A stretch of 44,168 nt of DNA from an uncultured Candidatus Actinomarina sp. (GCA_902609285.1 CACLRL010000001.1:79636-123803), one strand, 5' to 3'; positions 1 to 9,327 are shown, counted from the stretch's first letter. Notes: generated by a model from the letters alone, not told the origin. Made by a program: numbers and translations.

Positions 1-149
1 AGACGATAGTAATGGTTACTCATGATCCATACGCAGCTTCTTTTGCTGAAAGAGTAATAATGCTGAAAGATGGGGAAGTAGCAAGTGACATGGAGGAACC
101 TACTCAAGAAGAGATTATTTCAAGAGTTACTTCTTTAAGCGATATTTAA
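1..149 (+). CDS. ABC transporter ATP-binding protein, C-terminal end (partial)
   Basis: Open from the window edge (first full codon at position 3) to a TAA at 147-149. The 48 visible residues begin TIVMVTHDPYAASFAERVIM, which is the switch-histidine (H-loop) segment of an ABC ATPase of the MacB/LolD class, followed by LKDGEV. The stop overlaps the next start (TAATG), so ATPase and permease are translationally coupled and almost certainly form one exporter or lipoprotein-releasing type system. The Walker A, signature and Walker B motifs lie outside the window. Confidence 0.9.
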   Translation, partial: TIVMVTHDPYAASFAERVIMLKDGEVASDMEEPTQEEIISRVTSLSDI

Positions 150-2800
150 TGTTTGGATTTACTAAAAGACCACTTTTATTAATTGCCTGGAAAAACCTTA
201 AGACCTATCCGGTAAGAATTTTCCTAACAACTTCTTCAATTATTCTTGGAGTTTCCGTAATCATCGCAGCAAATATTTTTTCTGAAAGTAACAAAAACGC
301 CTTTGATAATTTATTTTCTGGAGTTTTTGAAGGAATTGATTTAGTCGTACAACCAGTACAAGAAGATTTCGCAGAAGGGTTTGGGGATGATGGCGGCCAA
401 GGTCCTATCTCTTTTGAATTTAGAAAAATTTCAGATAAAAAAATAAATGAAATAAAGAGTATTGAAGGTGTAAAAGACGCTTGGGGTGATGTTTTGGGAT
501 TTGCTCAATTTATAAAATTTGGACCTAGAAAAGATTGCCATGCTTTCAACCCAGAATGTGAAAGAGAAACTATATTAATACAAAATGGTTTTGCGCCTAC
601 TTTTGGAGCAGCATGGGATACATCTCCTTTTGCGTCTCAATGGGAAATTATCGACGGTCAACCACCTACAAATAATAAAGAAGTAGTCATGGACTCAACT
701 ACTGCTGAAGGAAATGGTTTTAGTGTTGGGGATAGAGTTACGGTTCTTGCTGGAGCTATTCCAGCTACATTTACAATCGTAGGTATTGCAGAATTTGCTA
801 ATACAGGGTCTCCAGGAGGTGCCTCTTTTGCTCTTTTTGACTTTAGAACAGCTCAAATTCTTTTGGACTCAATTGGAGAAGTTGATTTTATAAACGTTGT
901 TGTTGACGAAAATGCAGATATAAATTCAGTTCGTAATGCGATAGCTAATATTGACGACCAAGGCTTGGAAGTCATAAATGCTCAAGAAGCAGCAGCTGAA
1001 CAAGCAGACTCAATTAAACAAGGCTTAGATTTTTTCAATACGATATTGAATGTTTTTGCAGGTATAGCAATATTTGTTGGAGCTTTTATCATACAAAATA
1101 CCTTCAGAATTCTTCTACTTCAGAGAACTAAAGAACTTTCTTTATTGAGAGCACTTGGTACTTCAAAACGCCAAATCTATAGACTTGTTGTTTCTGAATC
1201 ATTATATATGGCAGTAATTGGTTCAGGCTTGGGTGTGGCTTTAGGAATTGGTTTATCAGTACTTGTCAAAGAGGGACTAAAATATTTTGACTTTGGTTTA
1301 CCAGAAGGGCCCTTGGTATTAACCCCTACCGCTGCAATCACTGGAATTGTCATAGGTGTTGTTGTTACAATACTTTCTTCATTATTGCCCGCAAGAAAAG
1401 CATCTCAAGTTAGTCCTCTTGAAGCAATAAGAGATAGTCAATCTACACCTAAAAGAAAATCCCTCCTGATAAGACTGCTAGTTGGATCTTTAGTTTCATT
1501 AACTGGTTTAGGAGTTTTATTTGGTGTTCTATATTCCTTCTTAAGACTTCCAACTTTATCAGTTCTACAGCAAGTTGGTTTAGGTGCCAGTATAATTTTT
1601 ATTGGAATATCTGTCATTACCCCATCTATTACAAAACCTTTTGTGTCTATCTTTGATTCAATTTATAAATCCACATTTGGGATTCTTGGAAAACTCGCAA
1701 CAGAAAACTCAAAAAGGACCCCACGAAGGACAGCTTCAACAGCTTCAGCTTTAATGATTGGATTAACTCTAATTTCTCTTGCAAACGTTCTTACCACCTC
1801 ATTCAAAGCACAGGCAGAAAAAGTTGTTAAAGAAGTTGTTCTTGCTGATTATCAAGTAAGTGCAGCTCAAATTTTTGCTTCACCTGGTATTCCAACTGGT
1901 TTATCAGAAGAACTTATTGCCCTTGACGAAGTTACAGAACTTTCACGTACTAGGGCGACAGTTGTTGGATATAACAACAGACCATTAATTTTAGGTGCTG
2001 TTGACAAAGAGGTTTTTGATCTAATTAAAACTGTCGATATTGCTGGATCAAGAGAAGACTTTTATCAACAAGACGCAATTGGAGTATTAAATTTTAAAGC
2101 TGAAAACGATGATATCTCATTAAACGACAAAGTAACTTTGACAATTCCAGAAGTAGGAAAAAAAGAATTCGTTGTTAAGTATATTTTTGATTGGACGACC
2201 CAACCTCCAGCTGAATTCTTTCTTCTATTAGAAAATCATGAATTTTTTTCAAATGAATCCCTTGATACAGAGCTTTACTTTAATGTCATAAATAAAGACG
2301 AAGCAACTAAAAATAAACTTGATGATATAGTGGACCACTATCCAGGTGTTACTTTACGTGACCAAGATGCTTTGATTGAAGAAGCGAATAGTCAGATTCA
2401 ATTACTACTTAATGTAATTTATGGATTTTTATCTATTTCAATTTTTGTTGCACTGTTTGGGATTACAAATACTCTTTCATTATCTGTTTTTGAAAGAACA
2501 AGAGAAATAGGACTAATGAGAGCTATCGGAACTCTTAGAAAACAAATCAGAAATATGGTGTTCATCGAATCTTCAATTATCGCAATTTTTGGTGCATTGC
2601 TTGGAACTGGGCTTGGAATCTTTTTTGCTTGGAGTCTAATTCAAGCATTGGAAGACCAGGGCTTTACAGAGTTTGCAGTCTCAACTCAACAAACACTTTT
2701 GTGGATAGGTATAGCAATATTTTCAGGAATAATTGCGGCAATAATTCCTGCAATTAGAGCGTCTAGACAAAATATTTTAGAAGCTATTTCTTACGAATAA
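149..2800 (+). CDS. ABC transporter permease, duplicated FtsX/MacB-like domains
   Basis: 883 aa. An N-terminal membrane helix (about residues 20-45) is followed by a MacB-type extracytoplasmic domain (about 45-295), three helices (about 300-420), then a second copy of the same layout: helices near 455-505, an extracytoplasmic domain near 560-735, and three helices to the C-terminus. Both FtsX domains carry the hallmark run after the first helix of each triplet: RTKELSLLRALGTSKRQI and RTREIGLMRAIGTLRKQI. The family moves lipids, lipoproteins or peptides across or out of the membrane rather than importing solutes. Two FtsX domains in one chain is usual for actinobacterial members. Start ATG overlaps the ATPase stop. 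The 3' end is convergent with the next gene, 3 nt away. The substrate cannot be read from sequence. Confidence 0.93.
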   Translation: MFGFTKRPLLLIAWKNLKTYPVRIFLTTSSIILGVSVIIAANIFSESNKNAFDNLFSGVFEGIDLVVQPVQEDFAEGFGDDGGQGPISFEFRKISDKKINEIKSIEGVKDAWGDVLGFAQFIKFGPRKDCHAFNPECERETILIQNGFAPTFGAAWDTSPFASQWEIIDGQPPTNNKEVVMDSTTAEGNGFSVGDRVTVLAGAIPATFTIVGIAEFANTGSPGGASFALFDFRTAQILLDSIGEVDFINVVVDENADINSVRNAIANIDDQGLEVINAQEAAAEQADSIKQGLDFFNTILNVFAGIAIFVGAFIIQNTFRILLLQRTKELSLLRALGTSKRQIYRLVVSESLYMAVIGSGLGVALGIGLSVLVKEGLKYFDFGLPEGPLVLTPTAAITGIVIGVVVTILSSLLPARKASQVSPLEAIRDSQSTPKRKSLLIRLLVGSLVSLTGLGVLFGVLYSFLRLPTLSVLQQVGLGASIIFIGISVITPSITKPFVSIFDSIYKSTFGILGKLATENSKRTPRRTASTASALMIGLTLISLANVLTTSFKAQAEKVVKEVVLADYQVSAAQIFASPGIPTGLSEELIALDEVTELSRTRATVVGYNNRPLILGAVDKEVFDLIKTVDIAGSREDFYQQDAIGVLNFKAENDDISLNDKVTLTIPEVGKKEFVVKYIFDWTTQPPAEFFLLLENHEFFSNESLDTELYFNVINKDEATKNKLDDIVDHYPGVTLRDQDALIEEANSQIQLLLNVIYGFLSISIFVALFGITNTLSLSVFERTREIGLMRAIGTLRKQIRNMVFIESSIIAIFGALLGTGLGIFFAWSLIQALEDQGFTEFAVSTQQTLLWIGIAIFSGIIAAIIPAIRASRQNILEAISYE

Positions 2801-2803
2801 ATA

Positions 2804-5800
2804 TTAAGGATTGCCAGGAGGAGTCTCTCCACCTGGAGGCGGTTCATTTCCACCTGGAGGCGGTTCATTTCCACCTGGAGGAGGTTCATTTCCACCTGGA
2901 GGAGGTTCATTTCCACCTGGAGGAGGGTTGTTACCTTCTCCCTCAGGAGGTGGTCCTTGACCTTCTTGTTCAGGTTGACATCCTGGAGCATAAGGATTGT
3001 TTGCACAATCTTCTTGATCTTGCTGTCCACCAGGAGGTATATCCCCACTAGGAGGATTATCTTCACCACCAGGAGGAGGGTTGTTACCTTCTCCCTCAGG
3101 AGGTGGCCCTTGACCTTCTTGTCCACCACTTTGAGGACAACCAGGTGCATATGGATTGTCATCACAATCTTGGTCTTGTATTACTCCATCTTGAGGAGGT
3201 GGAGGGGCAACCTGTGAACATGTAGGATCATCTGGATTTTCATCGCAATAGTTTCCTGCAAATTCGGTAAAATTATCTGATTGATTTTTAAACTCACCTG
3301 CTTTTTCAGCATCTCCCCAACCACCACCTGGTGCAGGTTGTGTCCCAGGGGCAAAACCTCCCTCAGGAGGCGGACCAAAAGCATTGCCTTCACCGGGCTC
3401 TCCACCTTCTATTGGTTGAGCATAACAGAGAGGATCTTGAGGATTGTCCTCACAAAGTGAACCTACATCTTCAGGATTAAATGCTTCAAATTCTTTTACG
3501 CCTTCTTCTCCAACTGCTAACAATCCTGATTCTGATGGATCAAAACCTTCTTGACATCCTGGTTCATTTTGATTTCCAGGAGCCGAGCAATCAAGAACAA
3601 AATAATCATCATGATTACCGTATCGCTGAGATGCTAAATCATCTGCTCCTTCAATGGAATTATAGAAAACTCCTTGCTGAGCTAAGTCAACATATGAATC
3701 ATCACTAAACATATTGCCTAGGAACGCACCTTTATCTAAATTACCTTCTCCGTAATAATCTCTAAAACATTCTGGGTGGTTAGGATCTTCTGTACAGAAA
3801 TTAGGCTTTTCACCAGCGCTTGCATTTGGATCTGGAGCCGCGTATTGAGCTAGCAACCCTCCTGTCAAAGGACCTTTCAGCCCTCCTTGTTGTCCAAAAC
3901 CTGAATCACACTCTGGTGCGTCAGGTGTTTGATCACAATATGCAGGTGCTACATATTCCCCTTCTGAGAAAACATCAGCTGGCCTATAATTATCTCCACA
4001 TTCAGTAGCTTCAGGATTTTCTTGACAGAATTCTTGTGGTGGACCAGTTAATTCTTGAGGGCCTCCATAAATATCAAACATATCATTTCGATCTAGCGCA
4101 AGCCCAGTAGCATTGCCAACAAACTCATGAAAGAAATCACCTTCACCTGCACACATTGGGTCATCCGGGTATTCTTCACAATTCACTGGTGCCCACTCGT
4201 CACCCAATACATCCTCGTCATAAACATGGAAAAACGTATAAACAGCTTGTGCATTACCTCCTACACATTCAGGATCTTCAGGATTATCTGCACAGAAAGA
4301 ATTTTCATTAGCACTTTTTCCAAAGAAAGCATTTCCGGGATCAATGCCTCCATCTTCACAATTCTCAGGACTAGCTTCACAATATGCACCACCTTCTTGA
4401 AAAGCATCTCCAACAAACTGTGGACCATCTGAACATTCTGGTAACCAAGTCTGCTCGTCACAATAACCTGGTTTAATGTCATTTGTTGTAAATGTATATT
4501 CAAATCCCATTCCCTGGACCATATCCTCAACAAAATGATTACCTGCAAATGCTTGAGCTAGAAATTCTGGAGGAGGTGCTCCAGCTGCACATTCAGGATC
4601 ATTAGGATTATCTGCGCAATAAGTACCTTCAACAAAATTATCTTGACCTGCGTTAACAAACATATTTGCAGCTGCCAGAGCCATAGCTGAAGCAACATCA
4701 CCTGTGTTTGCTAGCTCATTTACGGCATTTGTATCTGCTGAAATGAATTGCATCATTCCATGTTGTGCACGAAAGTTTCCATTTTCATTATGGTCAAAAC
4801 CTAAATTTTGAAATTTTTCATTTTCATGAACAGTTACAGCATCTTCAAACGTTCCAATGAATTCTGATAATGGAGGTAGTTCTTGAGATGGACCATCTTC
4901 TGGTGCTTCTTGCCAGTTTGCGGATATAAATTCCTCAACAACTTCATCTGGTACAGCTACTTCTTGTACTACTTCAGCAAGCACTTCTACAGAATTTGTT
5001 AGTTCATCCGGTGCTCCTGCGGCAACCAAAAGAGTTTGAGCCAAATCCATTCTCTGAGTATCACTTTCAGTAAAAACTGCATTTACTGCTACATCTGCTG
5101 TTAATTGTTCACTACCCTCAGCAAGACCTTCCTGTGTTTCAGCTTTGCACGTGTAGCTACATGCCCCTTCCATGTTTGAAACAAATTCATCAACAATTAG
5201 TGCAACAGTTGATGAGTCTTCGTCTGTCCAACCTGAACCCCCTGTTGTTGCACTTCCAAGTTCTGTTCCCGCAGTTTGAGAAACAGCTACTAAAACCGGT
5301 ACCCCTTCTTCGTTAGGAAGCAATTCACTAAACACAGCATCATCTGCTTCCTCCCCACCTTCTAAGACGGTACTTTTTGCTGAAAGACTTGTTACATCAT
5401 ATTCAAATACACCTTCGGTTCCATGAACAGAGAGCTCTGCAGTTGGAGTAACTATTTTTGCAAGAGATGCTGATAGCCCTTCACTTCTGATATCGTAAGC
5501 AATACTTCCAGAAATTACATCTACTGTTAAAACTCTTGCATTTTCCTCCTCATCATAATCAAAGCTTCTAATATTGATTACAGAATTTCCTCCCATCAAG
5601 AGAGCAGATCCGTCTTCAAAAGTCATTTGAGCCGTACCATTATCAGCTGTTCTTATTTTTACACCCATATCAAGTGGAACGATTTCACTAACTACTTCCC
5701 AGTCTTCAGAGGTGCTGGTAAGTATCCCTGTTGCACCAATTAATGGCTTTAATAAAATTGGAGGAACGACTAAATCTGCTTCGTTATACACTTCTCCGGA

Positions 5801-5944
5801 AGACGTTTCTACATCTGCAGCTGTAGTTGTTGTGGTTTCTTCAGTAGTTTCCACTGTTTCATTAGATGTGTCGTTTGAACCCCCACATGCAGAGAGAATT
5901 AAGAAGAGAATAATTAAAATAACAAAACTTTTTCTTTGTTTCAT
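2804..5944 (-). CDS. Large FecR-domain lipoprotein with Cys-pair repeats and Pro/Gly tail
   Basis: 1046 aa from ATG 5944. I chose this start over the in-frame ATG at 5968 because AGGA lies 8 nt upstream and the signal peptide then begins MKQRK. The lipobox is ILSAC (Cys20), followed by a Thr-rich linker. A FecR-like domain (about residues 80-175) shows VKIRTADNGTAQMTFEDGSA and TPTAELSVHGTEG. From about residue 440 to 985 there are roughly 13 copies of a short C-x(3)-NP-x-x-P-x-C module, for example CADNPNDPEC and CDDNPYAPGC, separated by variable sequence. The last 60 residues are Pro/Gly/Asn/Glu repeats (NEPPPGG). Inference: a surface-tethered protein with disulfide-closed mini-loops on an extended stalk. 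No transmembrane anchor is present at the C-terminus. No enzymatic motif was seen. Confidence 0.85.
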   Translation of the reverse strand: MKQRKSFVILIILFLILSACGGSNDTSNETVETTEETTTTTAADVETSSGEVYNEADLVVPPILLKPLIGATGILTSTSEDWEVVSEIVPLDMGVKIRTADNGTAQMTFEDGSALLMGGNSVINIRSFDYDEEENARVLTVDVISGSIAYDIRSEGLSASLAKIVTPTAELSVHGTEGVFEYDVTSLSAKSTVLEGGEEADDAVFSELLPNEEGVPVLVAVSQTAGTELGSATTGGSGWTDEDSSTVALIVDEFVSNMEGACSYTCKAETQEGLAEGSEQLTADVAVNAVFTESDTQRMDLAQTLLVAAGAPDELTNSVEVLAEVVQEVAVPDEVVEEFISANWQEAPEDGPSQELPPLSEFIGTFEDAVTVHENEKFQNLGFDHNENGNFRAQHGMMQFISADTNAVNELANTGDVASAMALAAANMFVNAGQDNFVEGTYCADNPNDPECAAGAPPPEFLAQAFAGNHFVEDMVQGMGFEYTFTTNDIKPGYCDEQTWLPECSDGPQFVGDAFQEGGAYCEASPENCEDGGIDPGNAFFGKSANENSFCADNPEDPECVGGNAQAVYTFFHVYDEDVLGDEWAPVNCEEYPDDPMCAGEGDFFHEFVGNATGLALDRNDMFDIYGGPQELTGPPQEFCQENPEATECGDNYRPADVFSEGEYVAPAYCDQTPDAPECDSGFGQQGGLKGPLTGGLLAQYAAPDPNASAGEKPNFCTEDPNHPECFRDYYGEGNLDKGAFLGNMFSDDSYVDLAQQGVFYNSIEGADDLASQRYGNHDDYFVLDCSAPGNQNEPGCQEGFDPSESGLLAVGEEGVKEFEAFNPEDVGSLCEDNPQDPLCYAQPIEGGEPGEGNAFGPPPEGGFAPGTQPAPGGGWGDAEKAGEFKNQSDNFTEFAGNYCDENPDDPTCSQVAPPPPQDGVIQDQDCDDNPYAPGCPQSGGQEGQGPPPEGEGNNPPPGGEDNPPSGDIPPGGQQDQEDCANNPYAPGCQPEQEGQGPPPEGEGNNPPPGGNEPPPGGNEPPPGGNEPPPGGNEPPPGGETPPGNP
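2829..2912. repeat. Four tandem 21-bp units in the lipoprotein tail
   Basis: Unit CCACCTGGAGGCGGTTCATT+T repeats at 2829, 2850, 2871 and 2892, with a degenerate fifth copy at 2913. Units differ only by C/A at one site. It encodes NEPPPGG on the minus strand, so copy number can change without a frameshift. Confidence 0.95.
2913..3123. repeat. 58-bp direct duplication, 153 bp apart
   Basis: 2913-2970 and 3066-3123 match with about two mismatches. Each encodes the QEGQGPPPEGEGNNPPPGG segment next to a C-x(3)-NPYAPGC module. This is a duplication of a whole module-plus-linker inside the lipoprotein gene. Confidence 0.85.
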
Positions 5945-6039
5945 GTCTACAGTCCTAATCCTAGACAATATTTTGCTGAGGTTCTACATTTACCGAGGCA
6001 ATCTTTGCCACACTCTTTAGTAAAAAACTAATTATCTTT

Positions 6040-6045
6040 TACAAT
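6040..6045 (+). promoter_or_regulatory. -10 box TACAAT of the M20 peptidase gene
   Basis: TACAAT ends 8 nt before ATG 6054 and no Shine-Dalgarno sequence lies between, so the mRNA is predicted to be leaderless. Confidence 0.5.
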
Positions 6046-6053
6046 GAATATGT

Positions 6054-7346
6054 ATGAAAAACCCTAATATAACTGAATTATTGTCAAAATTAGTAGAAAT
6101 CCCCTCTATCAGCTCTCTTGATGAAAACCATAACGATGTTTTAGATTCAGCAAATTATATTGCTGACTTATTCAAGGGACTGGGCCTAAAATCTAAGGTC
6201 ACTTCAAGTAAAAATAGTAAACCTGCTGTACTTGCACAGACTGAACTAGACCCATCTAAAAAAACTGTTCTTCTTTATGCACATCATGATGTCCAACCAG
6301 TTGGTGATAGAAATAAATGGGCTACAGATCCGTTTAAACCAGAAATTATTGAAGGAAGACTTTTTGCAAGAGGATCAGGAGATAACAAAGCAGGAGTTGT
6401 AACTCATTATGAAGTGGTTAAAAATCTAATTGAAACTCTGCCTGTGAATATAAAAATTTTTATTGAAGGTGAGGAAGAAATCGGTTCACCATACATGACT
6501 GAATTTATTGAAGAAAACAGAGGAGATCTTGAAGCTGATGTAATTGTTATTGCAGATTCAGGAAATATTAAGTCAGGCGTTCCAACAATAACGACATCCT
6601 TAAGAGGACTAGTTGATGGTGTCATAGTTGTTGATCAACAAATGGAACCTGTACATTCTGGATTGGGTGGAGGCGTAGTTCCAGATGCATTTATGATATT
6701 AAGTCGCATAATAGCTTCTTTTCATAATGAAAAAGGAGAACTCCTTATAGAAGGACTTACTCCAACTGAACAAGATGTATTTGAACTATCTGATGAATTT
6801 GTAAAGAGTTCACTCTCTTCTAAGGGAGTTGAGCTTTTTGAAATGGATAGTTATTCAAAAAGATTATGGTTGGAACCTGCATTAAGCATACTGGCGATTG
6901 ATGCTCCTCCCGTAGCCGAATCTGTAAACTTACTTATTCCTAAAGCAAAAGCAAAAGTAAGCTTAAGGCTTCCTCCAACTGAAGATCCAGATCATGCAAT
7001 GAATATGCTTGAACAACATATAAAAGAAAATACTCCTTTTAATGCAAATGTTGAATTTATACCTGAAGCAAAAGGAAAAGGAATACTAGTTGATCCCAAA
7101 AATGAATTCAGTTCAAAACTTATAGAATCATTTAATAAACATTGGGAAAATGACGTTGCATATATGGGGGTTGGAGGGTCAATTCCTTTTGCAAATATCT
7201 TTATAAATGAGTTTCCAAATTCTGAGATAGTTTTAGTAGGTGCAGGCGATGAAGAAGGAAATGCTCATGCCCCTAATGAAAGCGTAAACCTTAGTGATAT
7301 CCAAAGACTTATTGATAGTCTTACAGATGCTCTTTCAAGTTATTAA
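6054..7346 (+). CDS. M20 family metallopeptidase (dipeptidase type)
   Basis: 430 aa, the usual length for M20 dipeptidases. Metal-site motifs are in order: YAHHDVQPVG (His and Asp, about residue 83), ARGSGDNKAG (bridging Asp), EGEEEIGSP (general-base Glu and metal Glu), IADSGN (Asp), and a C-terminal HAPNES (His). The dimerisation/lid insertion lies between the last Asp and the final His. No signal peptide is visible, so it is probably cytoplasmic and trims imported peptides. The gene is single, with its own promoter and a hairpin just after the stop. Confidence 0.92.
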   Translation: MKNPNITELLSKLVEIPSISSLDENHNDVLDSANYIADLFKGLGLKSKVTSSKNSKPAVLAQTELDPSKKTVLLYAHHDVQPVGDRNKWATDPFKPEIIEGRLFARGSGDNKAGVVTHYEVVKNLIETLPVNIKIFIEGEEEIGSPYMTEFIEENRGDLEADVIVIADSGNIKSGVPTITTSLRGLVDGVIVVDQQMEPVHSGLGGGVVPDAFMILSRIIASFHNEKGELLIEGLTPTEQDVFELSDEFVKSSLSSKGVELFEMDSYSKRLWLEPALSILAIDAPPVAESVNLLIPKAKAKVSLRLPPTEDPDHAMNMLEQHIKENTPFNANVEFIPEAKGKGILVDPKNEFSSKLIESFNKHWENDVAYMGVGGSIPFANIFINEFPNSEIVLVGAGDEEGNAHAPNESVNLSDIQRLIDSLTDALSSY

Positions 7347-7348
7347 CA

Positions 7349-7379
7349 AATTGTTAAATTTACTTAAAATTTAACAATT
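7349..7379 (+). terminator. 13-bp perfect AT-rich hairpin after the peptidase gene
   Basis: Arms AATTGTTAAATTT (7349-7361) and AAATTTAACAATT (7367-7379) with a 5-nt loop begin 3 nt after the stop. No U-tract follows, so it may be a 3'-end stabilising hairpin or a protein-binding palindrome rather than a canonical intrinsic terminator. Confidence 0.5.
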
Positions 7380-7380
7380 A

Positions 7381-7422
7381 CCGACACGCTCACGTTTTTG
7401 TTTATATACTCGAATTGAGTAT
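7381..7422 (+). promoter_or_regulatory. Promoter with overlapping palindromic operator for the ABM/six-TM operon
   Basis: CCGACA (7381-7386) and TATACT (7405-7410) are spaced 18 nt, as a -35/-10 pair. The 17-bp palindrome ATACTCGAATTGAGTAT (7406-7422) overlaps the -10 and runs to the expected start of transcription, the classic position for a repressor site. The resulting leader of about 55 nt contains a further small inverted repeat (AAGTTT/AAACTT, 7444-7459) and a strong SD, AAGGAAGGAAG. Confidence 0.5.
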
Positions 7423-7474
7423 GAGAGTAGTTCATATTTGTACAAGTTTATAAAAACTTAAGGAAGGAAGTTTT

Positions 7475-8050
7475 ATGAAAGCATTTTTTACACAGCCTAT
7501 TGGGCAACTTGCAAGACAAAATGCTCTTGGATTTATTGGTTGTAATTTATATCTAATAGTTATAAATTTTGGATCATTTGATTCGGTAGACGCCGTTGAC
7601 AAAATATTTAATTTTGCTTGGGGGTTTACACTTTTAGCATTGATTATTGCAGGTTATAGCTTAGTAGAAGATCAGGTACCTGAATATTGGAGAATGGCAA
7701 CTGGAATTTTAGCTGCAGTCATTATTACTGGAACTCTTATTGAATTAGCGATACCAGAGTTTCAGGAAAATGGATTTGTTCCAATGTATTTTTTATGGGC
7801 ATTCAACTCATTAACTTATAACTTAACGAACAGGGGGACAGGAGTATTTCGACCAATCTATGAAAATCTAAGTATTCTTGGTTTCCTCTCAATACTCATT
7901 GGCACAGGAGCAAACATATTTTTCGACTACACACCACCTGAATCTATTCAACCTATTTTTGGGATTGGCTGGATTGCAATGGTTATTGGTTTAGGTTACG
8001 GAAGCTATGTTGCTTGGGGGGACAAGTTAGCCTCAAGTACAAATGAGTAA
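7475..8050 (+). CDS. Six-TM membrane protein, family M1 copy a (unknown function)
   Basis: 191 aa with about six hydrophobic helices and no signal peptide. I do not recognise the family. It is a paralog of the next gene: both begin with MK-x-FF, have paired helices, and carry a conserved loop between helices 2 and 3 (DQVPEYWR here, DTVPEDWR there). First gene of the operon, with SD AAGGAAGGAAG 4 nt before ATG. Followed by 39 nt and the second copy. Cotranscription with tandem ABM-like proteins suggests it is the membrane partner of one of them (inference). No catalytic or transporter signature was found. Confidence 0.8.
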   Translation: MKAFFTQPIGQLARQNALGFIGCNLYLIVINFGSFDSVDAVDKIFNFAWGFTLLALIIAGYSLVEDQVPEYWRMATGILAAVIITGTLIELAIPEFQENGFVPMYFLWAFNSLTYNLTNRGTGVFRPIYENLSILGFLSILIGTGANIFFDYTPPESIQPIFGIGWIAMVIGLGYGSYVAWGDKLASSTNE

Positions 8051-8089
8051 AAAGTTTAAAGTAAGAAAAATAGAAGAATAGGAGATAAA

Positions 8090-8620
8090 ATGAAAAAATT
8101 TTTTGTGCAAGATGTTAAAGAAGGATCACAACAAGCAGCTTATTTGTTTATAGTTATAAATGTTGTTTTTTTTGTTGGAGGAGTTGCTGAAATTGATTAT
8201 GGCAATTTTGATAATGTACTTCAACTATTTTGGACCATCTCGCTTGTGCAAATACTCTTAGGATTGAAGGACCTCCAAGGAGATACGGTTCCTGAAGATT
8301 GGAGACAAGGTTATACAATGATAGCCGCAGCAGTTGCTGTTGCATCTCTTTTAGGCATTAATGAAGATATAAATACCTCAGGAATTTTTACTTTATTCGC
8401 ATTTGTAATTTTGGGTCTGGGTGTAACCACAGAAGGTGTAATTGACAATATTTGGAGATATGCGGCGATTCTTGCAGGTTTGTTTGGAATTGTTGGAAGT
8501 GGAAGTGAATTTATTACAGGAACCAACATCATTGCGGATACTCCTCTTGGGTTCGTTGCTTTCTTAACATTTATTGCTGGTGTTGGAGTAGGACCCTTGC
8601 TTGCTTGGAATAAAAGATAG
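8090..8620 (+). CDS. Six-TM membrane protein, family M1 copy b (unknown function)
   Basis: 176 aa with six predicted helices and little outside the membrane. Paralogous to the preceding gene along the whole length, best in the helix 2 to helix 3 region (DTVPEDWR). Shine-Dalgarno AGGAG lies 6 nt before ATG. It is followed after 47 nt by the first tandem ABM-like gene. The short loops leave few candidate active residues, so a scaffold or channel-like role is more plausible than an enzyme, but this is speculation. Confidence 0.8.
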   Translation: MKKFFVQDVKEGSQQAAYLFIVINVVFFVGGVAEIDYGNFDNVLQLFWTISLVQILLGLKDLQGDTVPEDWRQGYTMIAAAVAVASLLGINEDINTSGIFTLFAFVILGLGVTTEGVIDNIWRYAAILAGLFGIVGSGSEFITGTNIIADTPLGFVAFLTFIAGVGVGPLLAWNKR

Positions 8621-8667
8621 GGATTTGTAGCAAACTTAACTATCGCAAAAATTACGTTAGGAGAAAA

Positions 8668-9309
8668 ATGTATGTAAGACTTGGGTTAGCAAACCCTAAA
8701 GAAGGCATGACTGAAGATGCCCTGAACTATTTCAAAGATGTAGCAATTCCAGTTTACGATCAGGTAAGCGGAATACTATCAGCTGGAGCTTGTATAAACA
8801 ATGAAGGACAACTTATGGCTTGGACTATGTGGGCTAATCATGAGGCGAAGGAAGCTGCAATGGATGAATTTCAACAAAACCTTTCTGGTTTGGCAGACTT
8901 AATAACAGAACCACCAACAATTTTCGAAGGACCAATGATTGCCGCTCAACAGTATATTATGGTTCCAAAAGATGGAGGAGAATCTTTCTTCGCAAGATTT
9001 GTCATGGGAGGTGGCATGCAGGATGATAAAACATATGATGATGCTGGTGCTTTTATGACTAGCACTGTTTACCCAGCATATGAAAATGTCAATGGAATTT
9101 ATGCATCTGCTGCTTGCAAAGTAGATAATGACACGGGTTTTAGTTTTAACTTTTGGACTGATCATGAAGCCGCACATTCAGCATCTGATGTAATTACAGA
9201 AGTTGTAAAAGACGCAATTGAAAATTTAATTAAAGAAGCACCCCAAGAATTAACCGGAGAGTGTAATGTATGGAAAAATTACGTTGACTTTCCTGTAGGA
9301 AAATTATAA
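8668..9309 (+). CDS. Tandem ABM-like (dimeric alpha/beta barrel) protein A
   Basis: 213 aa containing two repeats of about 100 residues, each reading as the ferredoxin-like fold of antibiotic-biosynthesis-monooxygenase-like (ABM) proteins. Each has a first strand (MYVRLGLANPKEG; SFFARFVMGGG), a helix, a GILSAGAC or GIYASAAC strand, a strand with W or F (LMAWTMWANHEAKEAA; FSFNFWTDHEAAH), a second helix, and a closing PP/P-containing strand. The gene resembles three others in the window (9328, 10604, 39516) in length and layout. Tandem ABM domains would make a pseudo-dimer. No cofactor-binding residue is certain, so monooxygenase activity is not claimed. SD AGGAG is present. Soluble, cytoplasmic by sequence. 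Confidence 0.75.
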   Translation: MYVRLGLANPKEGMTEDALNYFKDVAIPVYDQVSGILSAGACINNEGQLMAWTMWANHEAKEAAMDEFQQNLSGLADLITEPPTIFEGPMIAAQQYIMVPKDGGESFFARFVMGGGMQDDKTYDDAGAFMTSTVYPAYENVNGIYASAACKVDNDTGFSFNFWTDHEAAHSASDVITEVVKDAIENLIKEAPQELTGECNVWKNYVDFPVGKL

Positions 9310-9327
9310 AAACAGAAAGGAGTATAA

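Noticed and set aside
2829-2933. CRISPR-like array
   Set aside because: 21-bp units are contiguous, without spacers, and encode an in-frame peptide repeat.
2791-5316. Several open frames on both strands inside the FecR lipoprotein gene
   Set aside because: They follow the repeats in other frames, are low-complexity, and no start signal supports them.
5945-5968. Earlier ATG (5968) of the FecR lipoprotein
   Set aside because: It would add 8 residues before the basic signal-peptide start and remove the AGGA from its position upstream.
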